A stretch of 22,752 nt of DNA from JBEKYD01 sp049509915 (GTDB lineage: Bacteria; Acidobacteriota; Terriglobia; Bryobacterales; Bryobacteraceae). Every line of letters starts with the position of its first letter. Position 1 is the stretch's first letter. Below are positions 16,507-22,752 of the stretch, piece after piece. The stretch is taken from the NCBI GenBank assembly GCA_049509915.1, contig JBEKZL010000130.1, positions 1-22,752 on the forward strand. Reading direction: 5' to 3'. The notes under the pieces were generated by a model. It saw only the letters and a program-made list of their open reading frames with translations. It searched no databases and was not told where the DNA came from. The translations under genes and the position numbers were made by a program.

Positions 16507-18654
16507 CTATAGTCCGTATAACTGGCGCGCCACCACGTGATCCTGGTATTCGGGCGCGAGTTCGCAGAAGTAACCGCTCCAACCCCAAACGCGCACGATG
16601 AGGTTCCGGTGTAGCTCGGGGTGGCGCTTGGCCTCCAGCAGCTTTTCGGCGTTCAGGGCGTTTAGCTGGAGTTGCTGGCAGCCGAGTTGGGCAAACGTCC
16701 GTACCAACAGCGCGCATTTTGCGATCGAGTCTTCGTCGCGGAACGCCAGGTCGGAGAGTTCCATCGTGATCGGCCCGCCGTTGCAGATTCGCCCATAGTC
16801 GATCCGGCTGAACGCCTGGAGCACGCCGATCGGCCCGCGAATGGCCGCGTTCGGCGAAGGCGCCAGGTTGGCGCTGAAAAATTCCCCACGCTTCCGGCCC
16901 TCGGCGGTGGCGCCGATCGGCGGGGCGGCATCGCCCGGCTCTCCACGGGCAAGCCAGATGTAATACATGGCGGAGCCCGTGCCTGGCCGCATCTTCCCGC
17001 CGCGGCCGTTGTCTTCGATGGCTTCGCACGCTTCGGCGACGAACTCGAAAAGCCGGACCATCAACTGGTCGGCCTCTTCGTCGTTGCCGACCTTCGGTGC
17101 GTCCTCGGTAAGTCTCCTGCGCAGTGACTCATGGTTCTCGAAGTTGCCATCGAGCGCGTCCAGCAGTTCGCTCGCGGATACCGAGCACTCGTCGAATACG
17201 AAACGTTTCACCGCCGCGAGCGCGTCGGCCGCATTGGCGGAGGCGGCTCCGTGCAGACCGAAGTTGTTGTACTTTAGACCGCGGGAAAGGTCGCGGCCGT
17301 TTTCGAGGCAACCCTCCATAAGCACGGAGTAATACGGAGCCGGGGGCAACAACAAGCGCCGGTATTGATCGGCCAGCTCGAAGACTCGCTCGCGAATGTT
17401 ATCGGCGGCACGGCCGAGTATCGCCTCGAACCCTGCACCCGCCGATAACCCCGCCGACAACCCATCGCGGATGGCCTTGTCGGCCGCCAGCGGCAGTGAA
17501 ACCGCGCCGGTGTTGACCACCTCCATCCCTTTGCCCGGAATGATGAACTCCCAACAAGCCGCCACCGTGTAGTCGCGCGCATCCTCCAGGTCGTAGCCAT
17601 GCTTCACCAGCGCGGGGATTACCACGTCGTCGTTCGAGTACTGCGGAAATCCCATCCCGTTGCGAGTGAGTTCGGCAGCCAGGCGGAGCAGCGCCAAATC
17701 CGTGTCCGCGGAGATTCGCAAATTGATCTTGGGGTCGATCATGTTGGTATAGAGGGCCACGCGGATGGCCATGGCCGTCAGCTCGTTCACCGCGGGACTT
17801 CCGTCACGGCGGACCCCGCCGAGCATGATGGTCTGGCCGTTGTCGCCCTGCTGGACGCCGGGATAGAGGTCGCTATCTTTGTTCAGGGAGATGAAAAACT
17901 CCGCCAGCAGTTCTTCGGCGCCGGCCAAAGTAATCCGGCCCGATTCGAGGTCGCGCTCGAGATACGGCCACATATATTGGTCGAAGCGGCCAAGGCCGAC
18001 GTGATAGTGCCCTTCGAGCCAGACCATCGCGTGCAGAATACGCAGCGCCTGAAGCGCCTCGTGGAACGTGGCCGGCGGGTGGCCGGGCACTTTCTCGAGT
18101 ATCTCGGCCAGGCCGGTGAGCCCGATCTTACGGGCTGCCTCGGCGTATCTGTCAACCAGCGCCAGCACCGCGTCAATGGTCTCGATCGCGGAGGCCAGGA
18201 ACTCCAGCGCGCGCTCGTCGTGCCCCGGGCGGGACGCCGTCACCATGGCGATGCGCCTCCGTTCCAGCAGGCCCTGGCTGAGGATGAATCCCCAATCGGC
18301 ACAAATATTGCTGATCGGCCCGAGTTCGTGAAGCGTGCTACCGCCGGTGAGGGTCTCCCACTCGGCGTCGCGGTAGATGCGCGGCGTTCCAGGCGTGGTA
18401 CGGGTGAAGAGGATCCTCTCGCCGGGCAAGACGACCGGGGTCTCGGCTTCGCAAACACGCCGAAACGCGAGGGCGACGCGCCGGGGCCATTCAAGCCCTT
18501 CGGCCTCACACTCCGGCAGCACGTCAGGCGAGGCGGCCAAGCGGTAAATCTTGTGAGCCCCATCCCGGATGCGGTTCCTCATGGAATCGAGCCGGGCGGT
18601 GGAAAACGAGCAGGCGCGGGTGAGAAAGCCGGGAGCGAGTTCGGTCGCAAGCAT
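16507..18654 (-). CDS. Glycyl radical enzyme of the pyruvate formate-lyase superfamily, unknown substrate
   Basis: A 715-residue glycyl radical enzyme, somewhat shorter than most (roughly 760-850). The C-terminal glycyl loop reads RVWGWSGYFCEL, placing the radical on Gly691; the common form is RVxGYS. The active-site loop is AACWEFIIPGKG, with thiyl-radical Cys367 and probable general base Glu369. The Cys-x-Glu pattern is that of dehydratases, lyases and decarboxylases rather than pyruvate formate-lyase, which has adjacent cysteines. However, Trp replaces the usual Val between them, and Phe follows where Pro, Thr or Gly is common. The start ATG at 18652-18654 has AAGGTGG just upstream. The gene precedes its activase by 6 bp in one operon. 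No microcompartment, transporter or metabolic partner gene is adjacent, so no substrate can be assigned. Confidence 0.93.
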   Translation of the reverse strand: MLATELAPGFLTRACSFSTARLDSMRNRIRDGAHKIYRLAASPDVLPECEAEGLEWPRRVALAFRRVCEAETPVVLPGERILFTRTTPGTPRIYRDAEWETLTGGSTLHELGPISNICADWGFILSQGLLERRRIAMVTASRPGHDERALEFLASAIETIDAVLALVDRYAEAARKIGLTGLAEILEKVPGHPPATFHEALQALRILHAMVWLEGHYHVGLGRFDQYMWPYLERDLESGRITLAGAEELLAEFFISLNKDSDLYPGVQQGDNGQTIMLGGVRRDGSPAVNELTAMAIRVALYTNMIDPKINLRISADTDLALLRLAAELTRNGMGFPQYSNDDVVIPALVKHGYDLEDARDYTVAACWEFIIPGKGMEVVNTGAVSLPLAADKAIRDGLSAGLSAGAGFEAILGRAADNIRERVFELADQYRRLLLPPAPYYSVLMEGCLENGRDLSRGLKYNNFGLHGAASANAADALAAVKRFVFDECSVSASELLDALDGNFENHESLRRRLTEDAPKVGNDEEADQLMVRLFEFVAEACEAIEDNGRGGKMRPGTGSAMYYIWLARGEPGDAAPPIGATAEGRKRGEFFSANLAPSPNAAIRGPIGVLQAFSRIDYGRICNGGPITMELSDLAFRDEDSIAKCALLVRTFAQLGCQQLQLNALNAEKLLEAKRHPELHRNLIVRVWGWSGYFCELAPEYQDHVVARQLYGL

Positions 18655-18828
18655 GAGCCACCTTCACCATCATTATGACTCCTGTAGGGAGCCTGTGGGC
18701 AACTGACGGTCGTGGTGGGCCGGCTACCTGGCTAACAGCGCAACAGGCGTCGTTTTAGGGTAATATCAGTAGGGATTGTCGGGCCTTAGCTTCGGCGTGC
18801 AGCTACGAGTCGGGAGGCGCAGGTAAAA

Positions 18829-19350
18829 ATGGACGACGAAAAGGCGGTTGAGCCGGAAGAGCGGAAACCATTGCGGCGGAACCTGTTGCTGGGCGGGATG
18901 TTCGGCATGGGAGCCGCGATCGGGGCGGCACTCGGTTTGCCGGCGGTGGTTTACCTCTTCTTTTCACCCAAGTCTCGCAAACCGTCGGAATGGACCGAAG
19001 CCGGCGGCATCGCCGCCATTCCGCCCGACGCGCCCGTCGAGATTGCGTTTCACCGCAAACGCGTGGACGGGTGGAAGGTGGTCAGTGAAAAGACCACGGC
19101 CTGGGTGGTCAAACATCCCGATAACACCGTCACGGCTTTCGGCCCGCAATGCACTCACCTGGGATGCGCTTACCATTGGACCGAGGCGGGGAACGGGTTT
19201 CTCTGCCCGTGTCACACTTCTCTGTTTTCGATCGACGGCAAGGTCCTCAGCGGCCCCGCGCCGCGTCCTTTGGACCGTTACGACACTAAGATCGAGGCCG
19301 GGAAATTGTTTATCGGACGGCTGCGCCCGTCGGTGGAGACACGGGCATGA
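18829..19350 (+). CDS. Rieske iron-sulfur protein of a bc-type complex
   Basis: A 173-residue membrane-anchored [2Fe-2S] protein that takes electrons from quinol and passes them to cytochrome c in a cytochrome bc complex. An uncleaved N-terminal anchor spans about 17-46, preceded by basic residues (RKPLRR). The Rieske cluster motifs are CTHLGC and CPCHTSLF, giving two Cys and two His ligands plus the disulfide cysteines. The segment GPAPRPLDRYD is the usual Pro loop. GGGAGG and AGG precede the ATG. It is the first gene of a rightward operon and its stop overlaps the cytochrome b start by 4 nt (ATGA). It diverges from the glycyl radical enzyme gene across 174 bp. Confidence 0.95.
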   Translation: MDDEKAVEPEERKPLRRNLLLGGMFGMGAAIGAALGLPAVVYLFFSPKSRKPSEWTEAGGIAAIPPDAPVEIAFHRKRVDGWKVVSEKTTAWVVKHPDNTVTAFGPQCTHLGCAYHWTEAGNGFLCPCHTSLFSIDGKVLSGPAPRPLDRYDTKIEAGKLFIGRLRPSVETRA

Positions 19351-20981
19351 AAGCCACTCTCGAAAGAGTCGCCGCGTGGATCGACGAGCGCACCGGGCTT
19401 TATACCGCGGGCCGGGGGTTTTTTGAAGAAAAGATTCCAGCCTCCAGCGGATGGCACCAGGTCTTCGGCAGCGTGGCTCTGTTTCTGGTTCTAACCCAGG
19501 CCTTCACCGGTATCTTGCTGGCATTTAATTACGCTCCCACCCCGGGCGAAGCTTATAACAGCCTGCGCTACATATTGACCGAAGTCACTTGCGGACGCCT
19601 GATTCGGGGATTGCACCACTGGGGCGCCAGCATGCTGATCGTCGTGGTCGTGCTTCATATGGTACAGGTCTTCTTATGGGGCGCTTATAAGAAGCCGCGG
19701 GAGAGCACCTGGATCGTGGGCGTGGTGTTGCTGCTGCTGACGCTGACTTACGGGCTAACCGGGTACCTTCTGCCGTGGGACAACCGGGCCTATTGGGGAA
19801 CCGTGGTGGCGACCAACATTGCCGCTCAACTCCCGCTGGTGGGTCCGCTGATGGCCCGGCTTCTCGGTGGAGAAGGCGCCGTTGGGGTGGTGACGTTCGC
19901 CCGCTTCTACGGGCTGCACGTGCTGTTGCTGCCGCCGGCCACCATGCTGCTGATCGGGCTGCACGTTTTCCTGGTGCGCAAGCACGGCGTGTCGCCCGGA
20001 CCGGGGGATGAAGATCTGCCGAAAAAGCCTTTCTTTCCCGTGCAGGTTTTCAAAGATACAACTGCGATTTTCTTTGCGTTTGCGATCTTATTCCTGCTGG
20101 CAGTGGCAGTGCGGGTGCCGCTCGAACAGCTCGCGGATCCGGGAGACACATCCTATATTCCGCGGCCAGAGTGGTATTTTCTGTTCCTGTTTCAGACCCT
20201 TAAACTATTTAACGGGCCGCTGGAGCTGGTGGGTAGCGCGGTGCTGCCTGGCCTGGCGGTAATGGCGCTGATTCTGGTTCCATTTATCGATCGCGGCAAG
20301 ATGGTGAAAGTGACCCGTCGCACTGTGGCGATTGCGGTTGTGGTGCTGGCCGGCATCGGTTGGACCGGACTGACCGCGGCCGCCGTGAAGAGCACTCCCT
20401 CCGAAGCGCTCGCGGCACAAGTGGATTATTCGGGGCCCACGGCCTGGATTCAGCTTTCGCCGGAGGAACTGGCCGGGGTGGGGTATTTTCGACAGGAAAA
20501 CTGCGTGAGCTGTCACGCATTCGGCCGCGTCTCGGACGGTCCGGACCTCAGTCGCGGCTTGATTCACCGAGACGCGGCTTGGATGATCCGGCACTTCAAG
20601 GATCCGGCCGGGATGCGGCCCGGAACCTCGATGCCGGCGGCCGGGCTCAGCGACGCGCAATTGAACTCGCTGGCGGCGTTTCTACTCAGGCTGAATCCCG
20701 ACAATGCCACCGTTCTAGCCGATGCGCCGGAGTTCGCCATTCAGGGCGCGCTGGTTTACCAGTCTCACCAATGCAGCGCCTGCCACCGGGTGAATGGGGT
20801 GGGCATGACGATCGGTCCGGCGCTGAATGGCCTGGCCCGGAGGCAGACGCGCAGTTGGGTGGCCGACCACTTCGCCAATCCGCAAAAGTTATCTCCGGGG
20901 ACGTCGATGCCGCCTTATAAGTTCCCGCCCATGGAACTCGATAACCTCATGTCTTATTTGTTCTCGCTGCCAGAGTCATGA
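19347..20981 (+). CDS. Cytochrome b fused to a diheme cytochrome c (bc-complex core)
   Basis: A 544-residue fusion that would form the quinol-oxidising and electron-exit parts of one complex. The N-terminal half is cytochrome b6/b-like, with heme ligands His90, His104, His191 and His206; the 14- and 15-residue spacings match the b6 type. The quinol-site PEWY motif is at 274-277 in a subunit-IV-like part, and about eight membrane helices are expected. After the last helix (about 325-347) comes a periplasmic tail with two heme c sites, CVSCH (386-390) and CSACH (476-480). Each is followed by a probable Met ligand in GTSMP (Met429, Met521), so the tail looks like two tandem cytochrome c domains. 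GGTGGAGA lies upstream of the ATG. No separate cytochrome c gene or oxidase is in the window. The gene overlaps both neighbours by 4 nt. Confidence 0.94.
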   Translation: MKATLERVAAWIDERTGLYTAGRGFFEEKIPASSGWHQVFGSVALFLVLTQAFTGILLAFNYAPTPGEAYNSLRYILTEVTCGRLIRGLHHWGASMLIVVVVLHMVQVFLWGAYKKPRESTWIVGVVLLLLTLTYGLTGYLLPWDNRAYWGTVVATNIAAQLPLVGPLMARLLGGEGAVGVVTFARFYGLHVLLLPPATMLLIGLHVFLVRKHGVSPGPGDEDLPKKPFFPVQVFKDTTAIFFAFAILFLLAVAVRVPLEQLADPGDTSYIPRPEWYFLFLFQTLKLFNGPLELVGSAVLPGLAVMALILVPFIDRGKMVKVTRRTVAIAVVVLAGIGWTGLTAAAVKSTPSEALAAQVDYSGPTAWIQLSPEELAGVGYFRQENCVSCHAFGRVSDGPDLSRGLIHRDAAWMIRHFKDPAGMRPGTSMPAAGLSDAQLNSLAAFLLRLNPDNATVLADAPEFAIQGALVYQSHQCSACHRVNGVGMTIGPALNGLARRQTRSWVADHFANPQKLSPGTSMPPYKFPPMELDNLMSYLFSLPES

Positions 20982-22090
20982 GTGTCACGAAGACAATTAG
21001 AATCGCGCTCGCTTTCGCGCCGTTGCTCGTGACGGTACTGATAGCGGCGGCCGGCGCACAAGACGCTCCCCATGCGGCGCTGACGCCGCTTCCCGGGCCT
21101 CTGGGCGTGCCGAAGCCAGGCCCGGCGACCGATGCTCCGTATGCTCCCCAGCCCATCCTGCCCGGCGGCGTGGTGGTGGCTCTTTACCCGCCAAGCTCGC
21201 CTTTCCTCAAAATGGAGCGCGTCCGCGAGGCCGAACAGTACAACATGAGTCAGACAGTGCCGGGGCGCATCAACAGTATCGTCAATATTCATAACCCGTC
21301 CATCGAAGTACACACGGTCGATCGCGGGCTGAATACGGGCGCGGCGGTGATTCTGGCGGCGGGCGGCGGGCACAACACCCTGAACGTCGGTTCGGAAGCC
21401 GCCGATTTCGTTCCGTTCTTTTATAACTACGGAGTCAACACCGTGATTCTGCGCAATCGCCTGCGCCGCGACGGTTACAACCCGCAAACCGACGAAGTGA
21501 ACGACGCCCTTCAGGCCATCCGCCTGGTGCGCGCCTACGCCAAGGAATGGAACATCGACCCGAACAAGATCGGCATCATGGGCTTCTCGGCGGGAGCGGA
21601 GTTAGCAGCCGCGGCGGCGGTCCTGTTTCCGGATTTCGACAAAACCAATAGCGGCCCAAGCGATCCTTTGGCGGGGACCACCTCGCGGGCGGACTTTGTG
21701 GGTATCATCTACCCCGGTCCCTCGCCCTTCGCCCGCAACCGCACGGCGCCGCCGATTCCGCGCCATGTTCCGCCGGCGTTCCTGGTTTGCGGCGGCTCGG
21801 GCGACCGGGTACATGCGGTCTGGGCGATCGAATACTTTTCCGCCATGCTGGCCATTGGTGTCCCGAACATCGAGATGCACATTTACGGCGTGGGCCGCCA
21901 CCCGGGCGACGCCCTGCCCGATGGAAGCCACATGACCGGCGGCTTGACGGATCGCAACGGTACACCATTTGGAACGTGGCAATACCGTTTCATCGACTGG
22001 TTCCGCGATCTTGGCTATCTGCAAAAGCCCGGCGTGGAAACTAAAGCCGCCAAGGACGCTGCCGCGTTCGCGAGTCAGCCCGCGCGCTAA
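20978..22090 (+). CDS. Secreted alpha/beta hydrolase (esterase, BD-FAE/xylanase-esterase like)
   Basis: A 370-residue exported hydrolase with a signal peptide at about 1-27 (ending AAAGAQ) and a Pro-rich linker to about 60. The alpha/beta hydrolase core has the oxyanion-loop region AAGGGHN (127-133), nucleophile Ser204 in GFSAG (202-206), probable catalytic Asp276 in GSGDRVHAV and probable His308 in GVGRHPGD. Related proteins act as carbohydrate esterases or lipases on ester side groups; the substrate is not shown. The ATG overlaps the cytochrome b-c stop in ATGA and has no strong ribosome site, so it is translationally coupled to a respiratory gene, an odd pairing. The C-terminal 20 residues are Ala-rich. 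It faces a GH79-like glycosidase on the other strand, which fits a sugar-degrading role. Confidence 0.88.
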   Translation: MSVTKTIRIALAFAPLLVTVLIAAAGAQDAPHAALTPLPGPLGVPKPGPATDAPYAPQPILPGGVVVALYPPSSPFLKMERVREAEQYNMSQTVPGRINSIVNIHNPSIEVHTVDRGLNTGAAVILAAGGGHNTLNVGSEAADFVPFFYNYGVNTVILRNRLRRDGYNPQTDEVNDALQAIRLVRAYAKEWNIDPNKIGIMGFSAGAELAAAAAVLFPDFDKTNSGPSDPLAGTTSRADFVGIIYPGPSPFARNRTAPPIPRHVPPAFLVCGGSGDRVHAVWAIEYFSAMLAIGVPNIEMHIYGVGRHPGDALPDGSHMTGGLTDRNGTPFGTWQYRFIDWFRDLGYLQKPGVETKAAKDAAAFASQPAR

Positions 22091-22120
22091 CAGAAGAAAA
22101 GCCGAGATGACTCTCTCGGC
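22091..22120 (-). terminator. Intrinsic terminator for the GH79-like gene
   Basis: GCCGAGA (22101-22107) and TCTCGGC (22114-22120) form a 7-bp stem around a 6-nt loop. On the minus strand the hairpin is followed directly by TTTTCTTCTG. It lies about 33 nt past the stop codon of the leftward gene. On the plus strand the T tract is missing, so it terminates mainly the leftward transcript, though the stem could also affect the hydrolase transcript. Confidence 0.65.
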
Positions 22121-22152
22121 CCCGCAGGCTGACAGCCCGCGCCACGACCTTG

Positions 22153-22752
22153 TCAGGCAAATTGCACGATCGCCGCGCTGGCGGCGGGCAATTCGATTCT
22201 GAGGCGTCCCTTGGCGGCCGGCAGGATCTCGGGCTTCGCCCGGCTCCAGGCGCCTGACGGCGAAACCTCGGCGCCGCTCAGCGTGATGCCGGTCTTCGCG
22301 TCGAAAGCCGGAGCGAGCAGGCGGATCGCGGAAGCCCGTTTTGCGGGAACGCGGCCATCGATATGTACAGTTAGAACGGAGGCCGCCGCGATCTTATTGA
22401 TCAAGGTCAGAGTAACCGCCCCTTTGTCCAGCCGCGTGGCATATGCCTTCAACCCGGCTGAGCCTGGGTCGATTTCGGTCTTCAGCAGTTGGCCCCTACC
22501 GGCGAGCGAGAAGGCCAGCATGCCATAATACTCCGGCTTGGCGGAGTAATGGCCATGTTCGTCGTCGCCGATGGGAGAGTAGGAACTGATGAAGTCGAGC
22601 TGATTCACGCCGGTTTCCATGTTGACGCCCGCGCAGCCGCTTGCCGCGAGCGTAAACATATAGTCGAGCACCCACAGCGCGGCTGCCATGGTGTCGCTAA
22701 CACCGGGCCGCCCGCCGCCGGAAAAGGAGTTCACTTCGCAAATGCGGTACGG
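22153..22752 (-). CDS. GH79-like glycoside hydrolase, C-terminal part (cut by window edge)
   Basis: The frame is open to the window edge, so only the C-terminal 199 residues are present. The visible start RICEVNSFSGGGRPGVSDT, then ALWVLDYMF, resembles GH79 beta-glucuronidase/heparanase-like proteins, and the Glu in CEVNS is the probable catalytic nucleophile. After the end of the barrel (GVNMETG and GYYG-like YYGML) comes a beta-sandwich domain (TRLDKGAVTLTLINKIAA to the C-terminus ELPAASAAIVQFA), as expected for this family. It would cleave glucuronic-acid-type sugars from polysaccharides or glycoconjugates, outside the cytoplasm if a signal peptide exists upstream. The substrate is not determinable here. 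Confidence 0.75.
   Translation of the reverse strand, partial: PYRICEVNSFSGGGRPGVSDTMAAALWVLDYMFTLAASGCAGVNMETGVNQLDFISSYSPIGDDEHGHYSAKPEYYGMLAFSLAGRGQLLKTEIDPGSAGLKAYATRLDKGAVTLTLINKIAAASVLTVHIDGRVPAKRASAIRLLAPAFDAKTGITLSGAEVSPSGAWSRAKPEILPAAKGRLRIELPAASAAIVQFA

Noticed and set aside
16507..18654. Naming the enzyme pyruvate formate-lyase
   Set aside because: The active site has a single Cys with Glu two residues on (CWE), not the adjacent Cys-Cys of pyruvate formate-lyase.

Overview
The window is GC-rich bacterial DNA. Gene content (an IS21-type element, an LTDQxLLAKVA-type repeat protein, a TldD/PmbA-family protein, a cytochrome b/diheme c fusion and a GH79-like glycosidase) suggests a soil acidobacterium, perhaps of the Solibacter/Bryobacter kind. 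That placement is inference from gene families; no rRNA or other phylogenetic marker is present.

Layout: (1) 1-2249 is the right part of a decayed IS21-family element: an intact istB, and an istA that has a frameshift near 1490 and lacks its N-terminus. It is joined directly to a secreted, HEAT-like 26-residue-repeat protein gene (2250-2995, minus) that itself carries a 10-bp deletion. (2) 2996-3456 is non-coding and holds three tandem copies of a 15-bp unit. (3) 3457-5581 (minus) encodes a NarL-type response regulator and sensor kinase with overlapping genes. (4) Divergent from it, 5772-12341 (plus) is a tightly packed unit: RraA-like protein, RND adaptor lipoprotein, RND pump and TolC-like outer membrane factor. 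(5) 12353-14647 (minus) holds Mrp/ApbC and a PmbA/TldE-like protein; the mrp gene is bracketed by inverted copies of a 14-bp sequence. (6) 14648-15723 is a decayed intergenic region with a 20-bp tandem duplication, a palindrome and a broken PIN-domain (VapC-like) toxin gene. (7) 15724-18654 (minus) is a glycyl radical enzyme with its radical-SAM activase. (8) 18829-22090 (plus) is a Rieske protein, a cytochrome b fused to a diheme cytochrome c, and a secreted alpha/beta hydrolase, all overlapping by 4 nt. (9) 22153 to the window edge (minus) is the C-terminal part of a GH79-like glycosidase, followed by an intrinsic terminator.

How the parts may work together: the two-component pair is placed to control the divergent RraA/RND operon. 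The Rieske/cytochrome b-c operon encodes a compact quinol-cytochrome c oxidoreductase in which the electron-accepting cytochrome c is part of the cytochrome b chain. The glycyl radical enzyme is the most unusual metabolic element: it has the radical Gly and catalytic Cys/Glu of the family, but its active-site and glycyl-loop motifs match no substrate class I can name. No tRNA, rRNA or CRISPR array was recognised.
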